From assembly GCF_006438875.1 (NCBI RefSeq), contig NZ_RCZH01000002.1:35855-99854 (forward strand): a stretch of 64,000 nt of DNA, in the 5' to 3' direction. The position numbers were made by a program, and so were the translations under genes. Shown here piece by piece: positions 30,984 through 41,705 of the stretch (position 1 is the first letter of the stretch; each line of letters starts with the position of its first letter). Source of the DNA: Flavobacterium pectinovorum (lineage in GTDB: Bacteria; Bacteroidota; Bacteroidia; Flavobacteriales; Flavobacteriaceae). The notes under the pieces are model-generated. The model was not told where the DNA came from and did not search any database. It saw only the letters and a program-made list of their open reading frames with translations.

Positions 30984-33900
30984 ATGAAAAAAACTTTACT
31001 TTTTTTTCTTTTACTGTTTACTAATTATTTTTATGCTCAGGTCAATGATATAGAGCATTGTTATCAAAATACCCAATTTGATTTAACCGTTAACCAGTCA
31101 CTTTTACTGGGTAATTTAAACCCTGCAGAAACAACAATTAGTTATCACTTAAGTTCTGAAGATGCAACTGCCAACATAAATGCAATTGTGCAGCCAACAG
31201 CTTATAGTAGTTCAGCATTGTCTAAAACTATTTATGCCAGAATAGATAATCAAGGAACTGTTACAACAAAGTTTTTTAATATAAAAGTATATCAAGAGTT
31301 AACTTTTACAACTCTTACATCATCGGTTCATTGTAATGGACAAAATGACGGTTCTTTAACTGTAGTTCCGTCTGGAGGTAAAACTCCTTATGCTTATAGT
31401 TTGGACGGCGGTCCTTTTACCGTTTATATCGGTAATCCAATTGGCAATTTTACTAATTTATCAGCGGGTACTCACAATATAATATTAAAAGATGCTTTGG
31501 GGTGTCCATCGATGAGACAAATTGTTCAAATAACAGAACCAACTGCTTTAATTGCAACTACTGCGGTTTCTAATCAAAATGTAATTGTTACCGCTACAGG
31601 GGGAACTGTGCCGTACCAATATTCTTTGGATGGAATGAATTATCAAATTAGCGATGTTTTCCAGGTTATCACTCCCGGAAATTATACTCCCAGGGTGCGA
31701 GATTCTAATGGTTGTATGGTAATGGTACCAGTAACTGTTCTGCCACCTTTAAATGCTACAGTTGCTGTTACTAAAGAAATTGATTGTAATAGCGGTGCTA
31801 TACTTACTGTTACTGCATCCGGAGGGCAACTTCCTTATCAATATTCTATAGATGGAGGAGCAACATTTCAGACATACAATGTTTTTGGTAATCTGCCTGG
31901 AAAAACTTATAATATAGTAGTCAAAGATGCTGTAAATACAGTCTCAAATGGAACTCCAATTGTACTATATCCGCCTTTTCCAATTGGTGTAAATACTATT
32001 GTTTCACCTATAAGCTGTACTAGTAATGCAATTATAACTGTTATACCGACCGGAGCATACGGGCCATTTTTTTATTCTCTCGATGGTGGAATAAATTATA
32101 GCTCTAATAATACTTTTTCTAATCTTCTTGCCGGCACTTATCGTGTAGTTGTAAAAGATCAAAAAAATTGTGTTTCTTCAATCTTTAATGTTACAATAAA
32201 TCCGTTTATACCTGTAAGCGGAACTGCTTCAAATACTCAACTAGTATGTGCTCAGGATAGTGCTGCATTAACGGTCAATGCTAATGGTGGTCAGCTTCCA
32301 TATCAATACTCAATAAACGATAATCCTTATACAACTAGTAACGTTTATACAAACATTAGCCCCGGAACTTATAATATTAAAGTAAAAGATGCTAATAATT
32401 GTTTATACACATTCGTATATAACGTTGTACCACCACAAAATATCATTGGTGCTATAAATATTGTAAATCAAACTGTAACTGTAACTAATGTTATTGGAGG
32501 AAGCGGGTCTTATATGTATTCTCTAGATAACGGAAGTTTTCAAATTAATCCTGTTTTTACAAATTTAACGCCTGGAACACATCTGATAAAAATAAAAGAC
32601 TCAACAGGTTGTGAATCAACGTATGCAATTAGTTTTATAATTGAAGATCTAAATCCATTAACTTCTACAATGACTATTACCAAATCAATAGATTGTATGA
32701 GTAATGCGGTAATTAGTATTGCTGCAGCGGGAGGTCAGGTACCTTATACCTATTCAATAGATGGCGGGACAACTTACCAAACCAATAGTATTTTTAATAA
32801 TCTTGTTGCAGGAACTTACACTATCGTAGTGAAAGATGCTGCTAACAATACAAAAATAAACACTTTTATAATTCCTCCATATTCTCCTCTAATAAGCACT
32901 TTTAGTTATACAAACGTAAGATGTATAGGTTCTAATGATGGATCTGTAGAAATAACGGCAACAGGCGGAAAAGCTCCTTATGTTTACTCCTTAGATAATA
33001 ATCCTTATAGTTCAAGTAATATAACCAGTAATTTAGCGGCTTCAAATTATACTATAAATGTAAAAGATGCTAATGGATGTCTGTTTACATCCATGGTAAC
33101 AATATCACAACCAGATGCTTTATCAGCTTCAACCACAGTGAAAGGCACTTCTGCTAATACTAATGACGGAGAAATAACGGTTACTCCTTTCGGTGGCGTT
33201 GCTCCATACGTTTATTCAATTGCCGACAATACTGGATTACCAGTTGGTCCTTTTCAAGTATCTAATGTTTTTACAGGACTAAAAGCCGGATCATATATTG
33301 TTAAAGTAAGAGATGCAAATGGATGCGAGTTTAATTCAGTTACTATAACCGTTGAAAGCCCTAGCCCTTTAACTGCAAAAGCCGTTATTACAAAAAAGTT
33401 AGATTGTATTAGTAATGCAACAATAACAGCAACTGCAACCGGAGGGCAATCTCCTTATACCTATTCTGTAGATGGAGGAGCAACTTACCAATCTGGTAAT
33501 ATTTTTATTAATCTCGTTGCGGGAACGTATAATGTAATTGTAAAAGATGCTGCAAATACAATTTCAAACACAAATACGATTGCAATAAATCAACCTCCAA
33601 AGTTAGCCGCATTTGTTGCTGTATCAAAACCACTAGATTGTAATACGAGTGCGATAATTAGCGCTATTGAAATTGGCGGAACTGCTCCATATTTGTATTC
33701 AATAGATAATGGTCCATATGGTTCCAGTAAGACCTTTAACAAAAATGCAGGTACTTATACTGTAAATATTAAAGATGCAGCCGGATGTATTGTTTCAAGT
33801 ACTGTAACTGTGGCACCATATGTTTCTTTATTTTCAACCATAGCAATTGCAAATGTCAAATGTCCTGGTGGTAATGATGGTTCTATCGTGATTTCGGCAA

Positions 33901-36900
33901 GTGGCGGGGTTTCACCTTATACTTATTCGATTGGATCTGGATTTCAAGCCAGCAATATATTTAATAATTTAGTTGCCGGTAATTATGTGGTTTTAGTAAA
34001 AGACAAACTAGGATGTGTTCTTTTGAGATCCATAAAAATTATTCAACCTGCAGCTATTACTATTACAGCAGATATTACCAATGCAACCTGTTATGATTCG
34101 ACAACTGGAGAAATTACAATAAATGCTTCCGGTGGTACATATCCCTATACTTATTCTATAGATGGTAATGTTTATTCGCAGAATAATACTTTCACTTATT
34201 TAGCAGCCAAAGTTTATAATTTATACGTTAAAGATAACAGAGGATGTATTGCTTCATTTTCGGCAACAATTACTCAACCTGATGCTTTAGCGCTCGATAT
34301 TGATGTTAAATCTTTAAATAATGATGGAGCAATTGGCGGACTTATAAAACTAAATGCTTCCGGAGGGAAAGCTCCTTATCTTTATTCTGTACGAAACGAC
34401 ACGCAAGGCACGCAAGTATCCTTAAATCAAAACATCAGATTATATAGTGGCATGTTTGAAGGTTCTTACACCATTAGCGTTACAGATGCGAATGGATGTA
34501 AAATAACTAAGACTAATGTAATTGTTGCAATAACAAATCCAATTGTACTGAATGCTGTTAAAACCCCTATTAGCTGTATAAAAAATGCTTCTTTGGTTGT
34601 AAATGCTTCCGGAGGCGTTGCTCCATATCTTTATTCTTATGATAGCGGTGTCACATACACAAGTAATAATCCCGGACGAACCAATTTGACTCCTGGCACT
34701 TATTCTATGTTATTAAAAGATGCTATTGGTAACGAAGCCCAATCTTATATTATTGTAAAACCCTATGTTCCTGTTAAAACAACTGCCACAGTTTCATATG
34801 AAACTGCTGACGGTTATGTCGATGGAGTAATAAAAATGAGTTCCAGTAACGGTGTTGCTCCTTATACTTATAAAGTTAAAGATAGTGCTACAGGTAAAGT
34901 AATATTTGACAATTCGCTTTCAGTAGGTTATGTCGGATTACCGGAAGGAACTTATTCTATAACTGCTAAAGATGCTAACGGTTGCGAGTCTCAAAGTGTC
35001 GACGCGACGCTTGTGCTTCCTGGTCCAATTTCGATAAGTATAAGCAATATTAATCCTATTACTTGTCAAAACCCTGGGGAGAGTTTAACTCTTAACGCAT
35101 CGGGAGGTACAGCACCATATCTTTATTCGTTTAATGCAGGTGTGACCTATAGAACAATTAATAGCGTTGCAAATTTACAATCAGGCTCGAATTATATTTT
35201 TTATGCAAAAGATGCTATTGGTAATACAAGTAGAATTACTTATAAAGTAAAAACATACGTTCCGTTAACGCTTGATCTGACTAAAAGCGATGTAAATTGC
35301 AACGGAGCTCAAGATGGGACAATAGTAGCGAATGTAGCGGGAGGAACTTCTCCTTATACTTATTCTTTAGGAGCTGTATTTACATCTTCTAAAATTTTTA
35401 GTAATTTACCTGCCGGATCATATAATGTAACTGTTAAAGATGCTACAGGATGTACAACTATTTCCAGCGTAACAATAACACAACCTACTCTTTTAGCAAT
35501 ATCAACAAGCATTGTAAATGCAACGACTACTAACGGCGGAAAAATTACAGTTACTGCTTCGGGAGGAAATCTTCCTTATACTTATTCGCTTCAAAACAAT
35601 AATGGAAGCGTTGTAATGCCGTCACAAACTTCTAATATTTTTACCGATTTAACACCAGGATCGTATTCCGTAAAAGTGACTGATTCACGTGAATGTATAA
35701 TTTTACAATCGGGAATTAATATTTCATCACCATCACCTCTTGTGGCAACCTATACTGTAATTCCTATAAGTTGTGATAATCCGGCGATGATAATGGTAAT
35801 TGTCGCTGGAGGAACTGCTCCTTATACATATTCTTTTGACAATGGAAATACCTATTCAGCTTCGAACATATTTTCTACTTTCACACCTGGAAATTATGAT
35901 ATAAAAGTACGTGATGCCCAAAACAATATCACTTCGCTTGTTGCTGTCTTATCGCCGTTAGATCCTTTAAGTATAATAGCAAACGTTGTGTCATCAGTAA
36001 CTTGTTCTCAAAACGGAATAATAGAATGTACTGTTTTTGGTGGTCGTGCTCCTTATGAATACTCCTTAAATGGCGGGGTATTTCAAACCAGTAACACTTT
36101 TAATGTCCCAGCAGGTTTTTATACTATATCTGCCAGAGACACTAGTGGGTGTATTGTGATGATAGTTGTTGAATTAAAACAACCGGAACCTCTAGTTGCT
36201 TCTTTGAATGTAGAAGATCATACTGCAACAATTACTGTTGCCGGTGGTTCTGGTCCTTATTACTATGCTATTTCGCCAAATCTGGCTGTATTTACAGGAA
36301 ATAATACGTTCACCAATTTAGCAGTTGGTAATTACAGTGCAATTGTTCAGAATAAATATGGCTGTTATATGATATTCAGTTTTGTTATCGAACCTCCTGC
36401 TCCTTTGTCCGAAGGAAAAAATGCAACAACTTTTGAATTTAAGCCGGGACAAACTTTAGCAGATTTAATAGTTGAAGGAGAAAATATTCAATGGTATAGC
36501 AGTCAAAATCCTTCTGGTGGCAAGAACAACAAAGCAAATGAAACTCCACTGCCTTTAACAACAGCTCTTGTGGATGGAATCACTTATTATGCTTCTCAAA
36601 CGATCAACGGAGTTGAAAGTAAAGAACGCCTTGCTGTTACGGCTAAATCAAACGGATCGCTTTCGACACCGGATTTTGTACTTCCAAATTTCAAGTATTA
36701 TCCAAATCCTGTGAAACATCTATTGACAATAAACAATACTGCTGTGATTGATGAAATCGAAATATATGCTGTTTCCGGACAAAGTATTTTATCTAAAAGA
36801 ATCGATAGTGATCATGCTGAAATTGATTTATCAAATGTTTCTGCAGGATTGTATTTCTTAAAAGTAAAATCAGAAGGACAGGTAAAAATTGTGAAACTTG

Positions 36901-36911
36901 TGAAGAAATAA
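30984..36911 (+). CDS. SprB-like repeat adhesin secreted by the type IX system
   Basis: 1975 residues from ATG 30984, chosen because it opens a clean signal peptide (KKTLLFFLLLFTNYFYAQ); ten extra upstream codons are rejected. The body is about 20 SprB-type repeats of 75-95 residues, each with variants of C-n-G-x-N-D-G-S, GGxxPYxYSxD, NLxAGTYxxxVKDAxGC. The last 75 residues are a type A T9SS C-terminal domain (KYYPNPVKHLLTINNT ... GLYFLKVKSEGQVKIVKLVKK). Related proteins are gliding or attachment adhesins moved on the cell surface. It has its own promoter and a bidirectional terminator downstream. Confidence 0.88.
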   Translation: MKKTLLFFLLLFTNYFYAQVNDIEHCYQNTQFDLTVNQSLLLGNLNPAETTISYHLSSEDATANINAIVQPTAYSSSALSKTIYARIDNQGTVTTKFFNIKVYQELTFTTLTSSVHCNGQNDGSLTVVPSGGKTPYAYSLDGGPFTVYIGNPIGNFTNLSAGTHNIILKDALGCPSMRQIVQITEPTALIATTAVSNQNVIVTATGGTVPYQYSLDGMNYQISDVFQVITPGNYTPRVRDSNGCMVMVPVTVLPPLNATVAVTKEIDCNSGAILTVTASGGQLPYQYSIDGGATFQTYNVFGNLPGKTYNIVVKDAVNTVSNGTPIVLYPPFPIGVNTIVSPISCTSNAIITVIPTGAYGPFFYSLDGGINYSSNNTFSNLLAGTYRVVVKDQKNCVSSIFNVTINPFIPVSGTASNTQLVCAQDSAALTVNANGGQLPYQYSINDNPYTTSNVYTNISPGTYNIKVKDANNCLYTFVYNVVPPQNIIGAINIVNQTVTVTNVIGGSGSYMYSLDNGSFQINPVFTNLTPGTHLIKIKDSTGCESTYAISFIIEDLNPLTSTMTITKSIDCMSNAVISIAAAGGQVPYTYSIDGGTTYQTNSIFNNLVAGTYTIVVKDAANNTKINTFIIPPYSPLISTFSYTNVRCIGSNDGSVEITATGGKAPYVYSLDNNPYSSSNITSNLAASNYTINVKDANGCLFTSMVTISQPDALSASTTVKGTSANTNDGEITVTPFGGVAPYVYSIADNTGLPVGPFQVSNVFTGLKAGSYIVKVRDANGCEFNSVTITVESPSPLTAKAVITKKLDCISNATITATATGGQSPYTYSVDGGATYQSGNIFINLVAGTYNVIVKDAANTISNTNTIAINQPPKLAAFVAVSKPLDCNTSAIISAIEIGGTAPYLYSIDNGPYGSSKTFNKNAGTYTVNIKDAAGCIVSSTVTVAPYVSLFSTIAIANVKCPGGNDGSIVISASGGVSPYTYSIGSGFQASNIFNNLVAGNYVVLVKDKLGCVLLRSIKIIQPAAITITADITNATCYDSTTGEITINASGGTYPYTYSIDGNVYSQNNTFTYLAAKVYNLYVKDNRGCIASFSATITQPDALALDIDVKSLNNDGAIGGLIKLNASGGKAPYLYSVRNDTQGTQVSLNQNIRLYSGMFEGSYTISVTDANGCKITKTNVIVAITNPIVLNAVKTPISCIKNASLVVNASGGVAPYLYSYDSGVTYTSNNPGRTNLTPGTYSMLLKDAIGNEAQSYIIVKPYVPVKTTATVSYETADGYVDGVIKMSSSNGVAPYTYKVKDSATGKVIFDNSLSVGYVGLPEGTYSITAKDANGCESQSVDATLVLPGPISISISNINPITCQNPGESLTLNASGGTAPYLYSFNAGVTYRTINSVANLQSGSNYIFYAKDAIGNTSRITYKVKTYVPLTLDLTKSDVNCNGAQDGTIVANVAGGTSPYTYSLGAVFTSSKIFSNLPAGSYNVTVKDATGCTTISSVTITQPTLLAISTSIVNATTTNGGKITVTASGGNLPYTYSLQNNNGSVVMPSQTSNIFTDLTPGSYSVKVTDSRECIILQSGINISSPSPLVATYTVIPISCDNPAMIMVIVAGGTAPYTYSFDNGNTYSASNIFSTFTPGNYDIKVRDAQNNITSLVAVLSPLDPLSIIANVVSSVTCSQNGIIECTVFGGRAPYEYSLNGGVFQTSNTFNVPAGFYTISARDTSGCIVMIVVELKQPEPLVASLNVEDHTATITVAGGSGPYYYAISPNLAVFTGNNTFTNLAVGNYSAIVQNKYGCYMIFSFVIEPPAPLSEGKNATTFEFKPGQTLADLIVEGENIQWYSSQNPSGGKNNKANETPLPLTTALVDGITYYASQTINGVESKERLAVTAKSNGSLSTPDFVLPNFKYYPNPVKHLLTINNTAVIDEIEIYAVSGQSILSKRIDSDHAEIDLSNVSAGLYFLKVKSEGQVKIVKLVKK

Positions 36912-36990
36912 CGAAAATTAAATTCCAATAAAGAAACTCCAAATTCCAATCTTTCCCGTCCTGAAACTTCGGGACGGAATTGAGAAGAAT

Positions 36991-37047
36991 CAATAAAAAT
37001 CCAAATTCCAATGCCGAACTATCGGTAGGAGTTTGGATTTTTTATTG
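36991..37047. terminator. Hairpin terminator after the adhesin gene
   Basis: CAATAAAAATCCAAATTCC pairs with GGAGTTTGGATTTTTTATTG, with A/U runs at both ends, so it can act in both directions. A smaller GTCCTGAAACTTCGGGAC hairpin precedes it at about 36958-36975. Confidence 0.7.
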
Positions 37048-37075
37048 GCTGTTTAAAAGAAGCCAAATGTTTGAG

Positions 37076-37200
37076 GCTAGCCCTGATTACTTCACTTAAC
37101 ATTTATTTTCATAGGAGCTCAGTGAACTTCGTTTAAGGTGGTATCCTTTTTTGGCGATTTTTATTCGTCGCAAAAAAAGATAAAGCCGAAAGCAGGAACA
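37076..37200. repeat. AGCCCTGAT...GCAGGAAC intergenic repeat
   Basis: AGCCCTGATT at 37079, GGTGGTATCCTTTTTTGGCG, a CGTCGCAAAAAAAGATAAAG arm and GCCGAAAGCAGGAAC. It is the inverse of the element at 25617-25690, with an insertion after the first box. The rest of the 36912-37385 gap is AT-rich with terminators only. Confidence 0.6.
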
Positions 37201-37325
37201 ATGTTTATTTAAAAAGCGAATTGTATTGCTTCTAAACTTTATAAATTTTAATTTCTTCTCCAGCTCGTTCACACTTAATCTAAATTCTAGTTCCTAGACC
37301 TTAATTATGGCTTAAATACTAGTCA

Positions 37326-37366
37326 AAAAAAAATCCCAAATTCCAATTAAGGATTTTGGGATTTTT
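37326..37366 (-). terminator. Intrinsic terminator of the RND efflux operon
   Basis: AAAAATCCCAAATTCC / GGATTTTGGGATTTTT with a 7-nt loop, 20 nt after the stop of the permease gene on the minus strand. Confidence 0.8.
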
Positions 37367-37385
37367 CAATCTAAAATTAAATCAA

Positions 37386-40300
37386 TTAATGGGTATGTTT
37401 AGGATTAAAACCGTCCTCACTTACTTCGGCTGGCGTATAATCCGCAACCATTTCAGCTTCGTAATCGATTTTTTCTCCTTTAGATAATCTTCGAATAATA
37501 CCTTCCATTATTTGGTAGATCACAGGAACTACAATCAAGGTTAGGAATAACGAAGAAATTAATCCTCCAATAATTACCCAAGCCAATCCGTTTTTCCATT
37601 CAGCTCCGGCTCCAGATGCTAATGCAATTGGGAACATACCAAATACCATCGCAATTGTAGTCATCAAAATCGGACGTAAACGAGCGTGATTTGCCTGAAT
37701 TAATGCTGTTCTGATTGATTCTCCGGCAGCCCTTCTTTGGTTCGTATAATCGACCAACATGATCGCATTCTTACACACCAGACCAATTAACATGATGATA
37801 CCTAAAATGGTAAAGATATTTAATGAGTTGTTTGTTAATGCTAATGCTAATAAAGCACCAATAAACGATAATGGAATAGCAAATAATACAACAAACGGGT
37901 GAACGAAACTGTCATACAAACTCACCATTACAAGGTAAACTAAAATAATAGCGGCTAATAAAGCGATTCCTAAAGTACCAAATCCTTCCGATTGGTTCTC
38001 TTGATCTCCACCCCAAATATAGTTTACTCCTGCTGGTTTTTTAAGCTTGTCTAACTTCGCCTGCCATTGTGTAACAATTGTTCCTGAAGGAACTCCAACG
38101 TTTTGTCCTTTTACAGTTACAGAAGCAGATTTGTCTCTACGCTCTAACTGGCTAGGTCCTGAACCTTCTGTAATATCAGCAAATTGAGATAACTTAATTT
38201 GTTGTCCTGCTGCATTTATGAAAATCAAATTACTTACATCAGTAATACTTTTTCTGTCGAATGCATTGTATCTGATGTTGATATCGTACTCGTATTCTCC
38301 AGCTCTGTATTTACCATCTGTGTTTCCACTAAAAGCAGTTTGCATGGTTAAACCAACTGTTTGAAGTGTTAATCCTAAAGCGGCCATTTTATCACGATCT
38401 ACCTTAACGTTAATCTCAGGGTTTCCGTCTTCAACTGTTAATTTAATCTCTGTTGTTCCAGGAATTGTGCGCAATTCAGCTTCAGCTAATTTTGCAAATG
38501 CCATAGCGCTTTCTGTAGATGGACCTGTTACGATCAATCCTAATGTAGCATCTTCGGCAGTTCCTAAGATACCTACAGGAACGGTTTTTACTTTTGCACC
38601 AACTAATACTTTTTCTAATTTACGTTTGATTTTTGCTGCGTAAACGTTAGCATCATCAGTACGATCTTTTTGTTCGATCATTTTTACGTCAATCTCTGCT
38701 TTGTAAGCTGTTGCTTGCGATGCTCCAAAACCTTCACTCGTTTGTCCTACTGTTGTAATTTGACTGTGAACATATTCTTGTGCTTTTAAGTAAGCTTCGG
38801 CTTTTTGAGTCATGAAGTTCGTTTGTTCTAACGAAGCATCTTTTGGCATTTCGATTTGTACTAAGAACTCACCACTATCAGAAGATGCGAAAAACTCTCC
38901 TCCAATAAAACCTCCAAGTCCAAAAATTGATCCAAAGAACAATATTAATACAAGAACAATTGTTTTTCCGTAATTATCCAAACACCAGGTTAACAACTCA
39001 GAAATCCAGTTGGTAAAACGTGTTAAATAACTTTCGAAACCAAGTATAACTCTTCCAAAGAAATTTTTTCCTTCAATGTGCTCTAATTTACCATAACGAG
39101 ATGATAACCAAGGAATAATAGTAAATGAAGCTAAAAGTGATAGTAAAGTTGATATAATTACGGTAACACAAAACTGTGTAATGATATTAGAAACCAAACC
39201 AGAACTCATTGCAATAGGCAAGAACACTACCACAATTACTAATGTGATCGAAGTTACTGTTCCACCAATTTCGGCAGTACCGTCATAAGAGGCACGAATT
39301 TTATTTTTACCCATCTCCATATGTCGATAAATATTCTCGAGGACCACAATCGCATCATCGACCAGAATACCTACAACAAGAGATAATCCTAATAAACTCA
39401 TTAAGTTTAAGGTATATCCCATTAAATAAATACCAATAAACGTAGCGATCAACGACGCCGGAATAGACACCATTACAATCAATGAGTTTCTAATACTATG
39501 CAAGAAGAATAACATTACTAATGCTACCAGAACTACCGCAATCAATAAATCGTGAACCACAGAATCTGCAGCTTCTAATGTAAAGACTGTACTATCTTTT
39601 GCTACTTCAAGTTTTAAATGATTTATTTTATAATCAGCTTCAAGAGTCTTAATCGTTTTTAATAATTGCTCACTTACCGCAACTGCATTCGCATCAGATT
39701 GTTTTACGATTTGCAAAACGATTGCACTTTTTTGATCTACACGTGATATTTTTTCAGCAATTTTTTGAGTATCCTGAACATCGGCAATATCACTTAAACG
39801 AACCTGAATTCCGTTTTGAGAAGAAACTACTAAATTTCTTAATTCTTCAACACTTTTATATTTACCCGCTAAACGAATTAATATTTTTTGATTACGGGTC
39901 TGGATGTTTCCTGTTGGGAAATCTAAGTTCGAAGTCAAAATATTTTGTTGTACCTGAGGAACAGATAATCCGTAACCCTGCATTTTTAGAGCATCAAGAT
40001 TCACTTGAATTTCACGCTCAGAACCACCAATAATATTTACCTGGGCCACACCTTGTACACGAGATAAAATAGGTGCTATTTTTTTGTCAATTAAGTCATA
40101 AAATTCGGCTTCATCCATTTTTCCGTTGGCACCAAGTGTCATAATTGGTAAATCACTCAGCGAGAATTTAGTCAATGCCGGGGTTTTTACATCATCCGGT
40201 AAATCACTAATTATGGCATTTATTTTACGCTGTGCATCATTCAATGAAAAATCGACTTTTGCATTTGATGTTAATGTAATCGAAACGATCGATAAACTTT

Positions 40301-40556
40301 CGTACGATTTTGAGTCAATTTTCTTGACATTTTCTAAGGATGCAATCGCATCTTCAATTTTCTTGGTTACGGTATTTTCTACCTCACTTGGAGAAGCTCC
40401 CGGATAAACTGTAGAAATTGTAATAACGTTTTGTTCAAATTTCGGGATCAGCTCGTAACCTAACTGGCTGTAGCTGAACAATCCACCAAGTATTAGAATT
40501 GTAAACAGTACAATTACTAACGACGGACGTTTTATGGATATTTCGGCTAATTTCAT
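37386..40556 (-). CDS. RND-family inner-membrane efflux permease (HAE1/AcrB type)
   Basis: 1056 residues, full length. It starts MKLAEISIKRPSLVIVLFTI, as in many AcrB/MexB homologues. TM4 carries the proton-relay pair in GLSLVVGILVDDAIVVLENI. Two large periplasmic loops (about 35-330 and 560-870) and 12 helices are predicted. With the adaptor and outer-membrane factor genes upstream it forms a tripartite proton-driven pump. Substrates are not evident; HAE1 types export drugs and other amphiphiles. Last gene of the tetR operon, ended by a clear terminator. Confidence 0.93.
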   Translation of the reverse strand: MKLAEISIKRPSLVIVLFTILILGGLFSYSQLGYELIPKFEQNVITISTVYPGASPSEVENTVTKKIEDAIASLENVKKIDSKSYESLSIVSITLTSNAKVDFSLNDAQRKINAIISDLPDDVKTPALTKFSLSDLPIMTLGANGKMDEAEFYDLIDKKIAPILSRVQGVAQVNIIGGSEREIQVNLDALKMQGYGLSVPQVQQNILTSNLDFPTGNIQTRNQKILIRLAGKYKSVEELRNLVVSSQNGIQVRLSDIADVQDTQKIAEKISRVDQKSAIVLQIVKQSDANAVAVSEQLLKTIKTLEADYKINHLKLEVAKDSTVFTLEAADSVVHDLLIAVVLVALVMLFFLHSIRNSLIVMVSIPASLIATFIGIYLMGYTLNLMSLLGLSLVVGILVDDAIVVLENIYRHMEMGKNKIRASYDGTAEIGGTVTSITLVIVVVFLPIAMSSGLVSNIITQFCVTVIISTLLSLLASFTIIPWLSSRYGKLEHIEGKNFFGRVILGFESYLTRFTNWISELLTWCLDNYGKTIVLVLILFFGSIFGLGGFIGGEFFASSDSGEFLVQIEMPKDASLEQTNFMTQKAEAYLKAQEYVHSQITTVGQTSEGFGASQATAYKAEIDVKMIEQKDRTDDANVYAAKIKRKLEKVLVGAKVKTVPVGILGTAEDATLGLIVTGPSTESAMAFAKLAEAELRTIPGTTEIKLTVEDGNPEINVKVDRDKMAALGLTLQTVGLTMQTAFSGNTDGKYRAGEYEYDINIRYNAFDRKSITDVSNLIFINAAGQQIKLSQFADITEGSGPSQLERRDKSASVTVKGQNVGVPSGTIVTQWQAKLDKLKKPAGVNYIWGGDQENQSEGFGTLGIALLAAIILVYLVMVSLYDSFVHPFVVLFAIPLSFIGALLALALTNNSLNIFTILGIIMLIGLVCKNAIMLVDYTNQRRAAGESIRTALIQANHARLRPILMTTIAMVFGMFPIALASGAGAEWKNGLAWVIIGGLISSLFLTLIVVPVIYQIMEGIIRRLSKGEKIDYEAEMVADYTPAEVSEDGFNPKHTH

Positions 40557-40627
40557 ATATTTTGCTTTAGGCTGTAGGCTTTAGGCAATAAGCTTAATGC
40601 TTATGGCGTATAGCTTAATGCTTTAAA

Positions 40628-41695
40628 TTATTTAATAATTTCTACTGTATTACCGTCTTGTAAGTTAATTTGACCTGTAATAACTACAGTTTCTCCGTCA
40701 GACAATCCATTGATGATTTCTACCTGATCTCCTAAAATTCTTCCAGCTGTTACTTTTCTTAATTTTGCAACACCGCCTTTTACAACAAAGATTTCGTTAC
40801 TGCTCACACTTCCTACGAAAGCATTTCTAGGCACAACCATTAAATGTTGTTTTTGTTGGTTTGATGCAAAATTTGCAGTTCCATACATACCCGCTTTTAA
40901 GTCATTGTTTGTATTGTTTGTGATTTCAATTTCAACTGGGAAATTCAAAGATTCGTCTGCTTTTGCAGCAATAAAAGTAATTTTTCCAGAGAAAGTTTTA
41001 TCAGGATAAACACTTGCCGATACATTAATATGGTTTCCTACTTTCAAACTAGCTACTTGATTTTCGTTTACTGTAACTACTAATTTTAACTTAGAAACAT
41101 TTACAATATCAAACAAAGCAGTTGCAGGCATTCCTGTTAGGATAGATCCCGGCTCAATGTATTTTTTATTGATGAATCCGTTAATTGGTGCTTTTACTTT
41201 AGTATCACCAACATTAATGTTAGCTTGTGTTAAACTAGACTGAGCATTTGTTAAGGCTAATTTTGCCTGATCTAATTGTTGTTTTGTAACTCCTCCTGTT
41301 TTAAATGCATTTTCATATCTGCTGTAATCAGATTTTGCATTTTGATAAACTGCCTGAGCTTGTTGAGCATTTACATTGATAATGTCACCTCTCATTGTCA
41401 ATAAAGTCTGACCTACTCTTACGTAATCACCTTCTTTAGCCAAAACACTAATTACTTTTCCTGATTTTTCAGCGGAGAAAGTCAATTGTTGAATAGGTTG
41501 AAAGTTTCCATTTGCAACGAAATCCAATGAAATTTCTTCTGTTTTTACGGGAGTTACTTTAACTGAAACTGCAGCATTTTTCACTGCTACGATATCCGTT
41601 TTAGCTTTGTTTTTTTTCTTATTATTATTTAAGACAAATCCAATCAGAGCTAAAGCTGCGATTATGATTACGATTGTTATAATAGTTTTCTTCAT
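40628..41695 (-). CDS. RND efflux periplasmic adaptor (membrane fusion protein)
   Basis: 355 residues. N-terminal membrane helix (IITIVIIIAALALIGFVL). A biotinyl-lipoyl-like half-motif KSGKVISVLAKEGDYVRVGQ, a short helical hairpin (AQAVYQNAKSDYSRYENAFK, ALTNAQSSLTQANI), the second lipoyl half (VKAPINGFINKKYIEPGSIL), then beta-barrel and membrane-proximal domains (GLSDGETVVITGQINLQDG). Connects the permease to the TolC-like channel. Ten nt after the outer-membrane gene; 71 bp with short repeats separates it from the permease gene. Confidence 0.92.
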   Translation of the reverse strand: MKKTIITIVIIIAALALIGFVLNNNKKKNKAKTDIVAVKNAAVSVKVTPVKTEEISLDFVANGNFQPIQQLTFSAEKSGKVISVLAKEGDYVRVGQTLLTMRGDIINVNAQQAQAVYQNAKSDYSRYENAFKTGGVTKQQLDQAKLALTNAQSSLTQANINVGDTKVKAPINGFINKKYIEPGSILTGMPATALFDIVNVSKLKLVVTVNENQVASLKVGNHINVSASVYPDKTFSGKITFIAAKADESLNFPVEIEITNNTNNDLKAGMYGTANFASNQQKQHLMVVPRNAFVGSVSSNEIFVVKGGVAKLRKVTAGRILGDQVEIINGLSDGETVVITGQINLQDGNTVEIIK

Positions 41696-41705
41696 TTTAT
41701 TTTAG

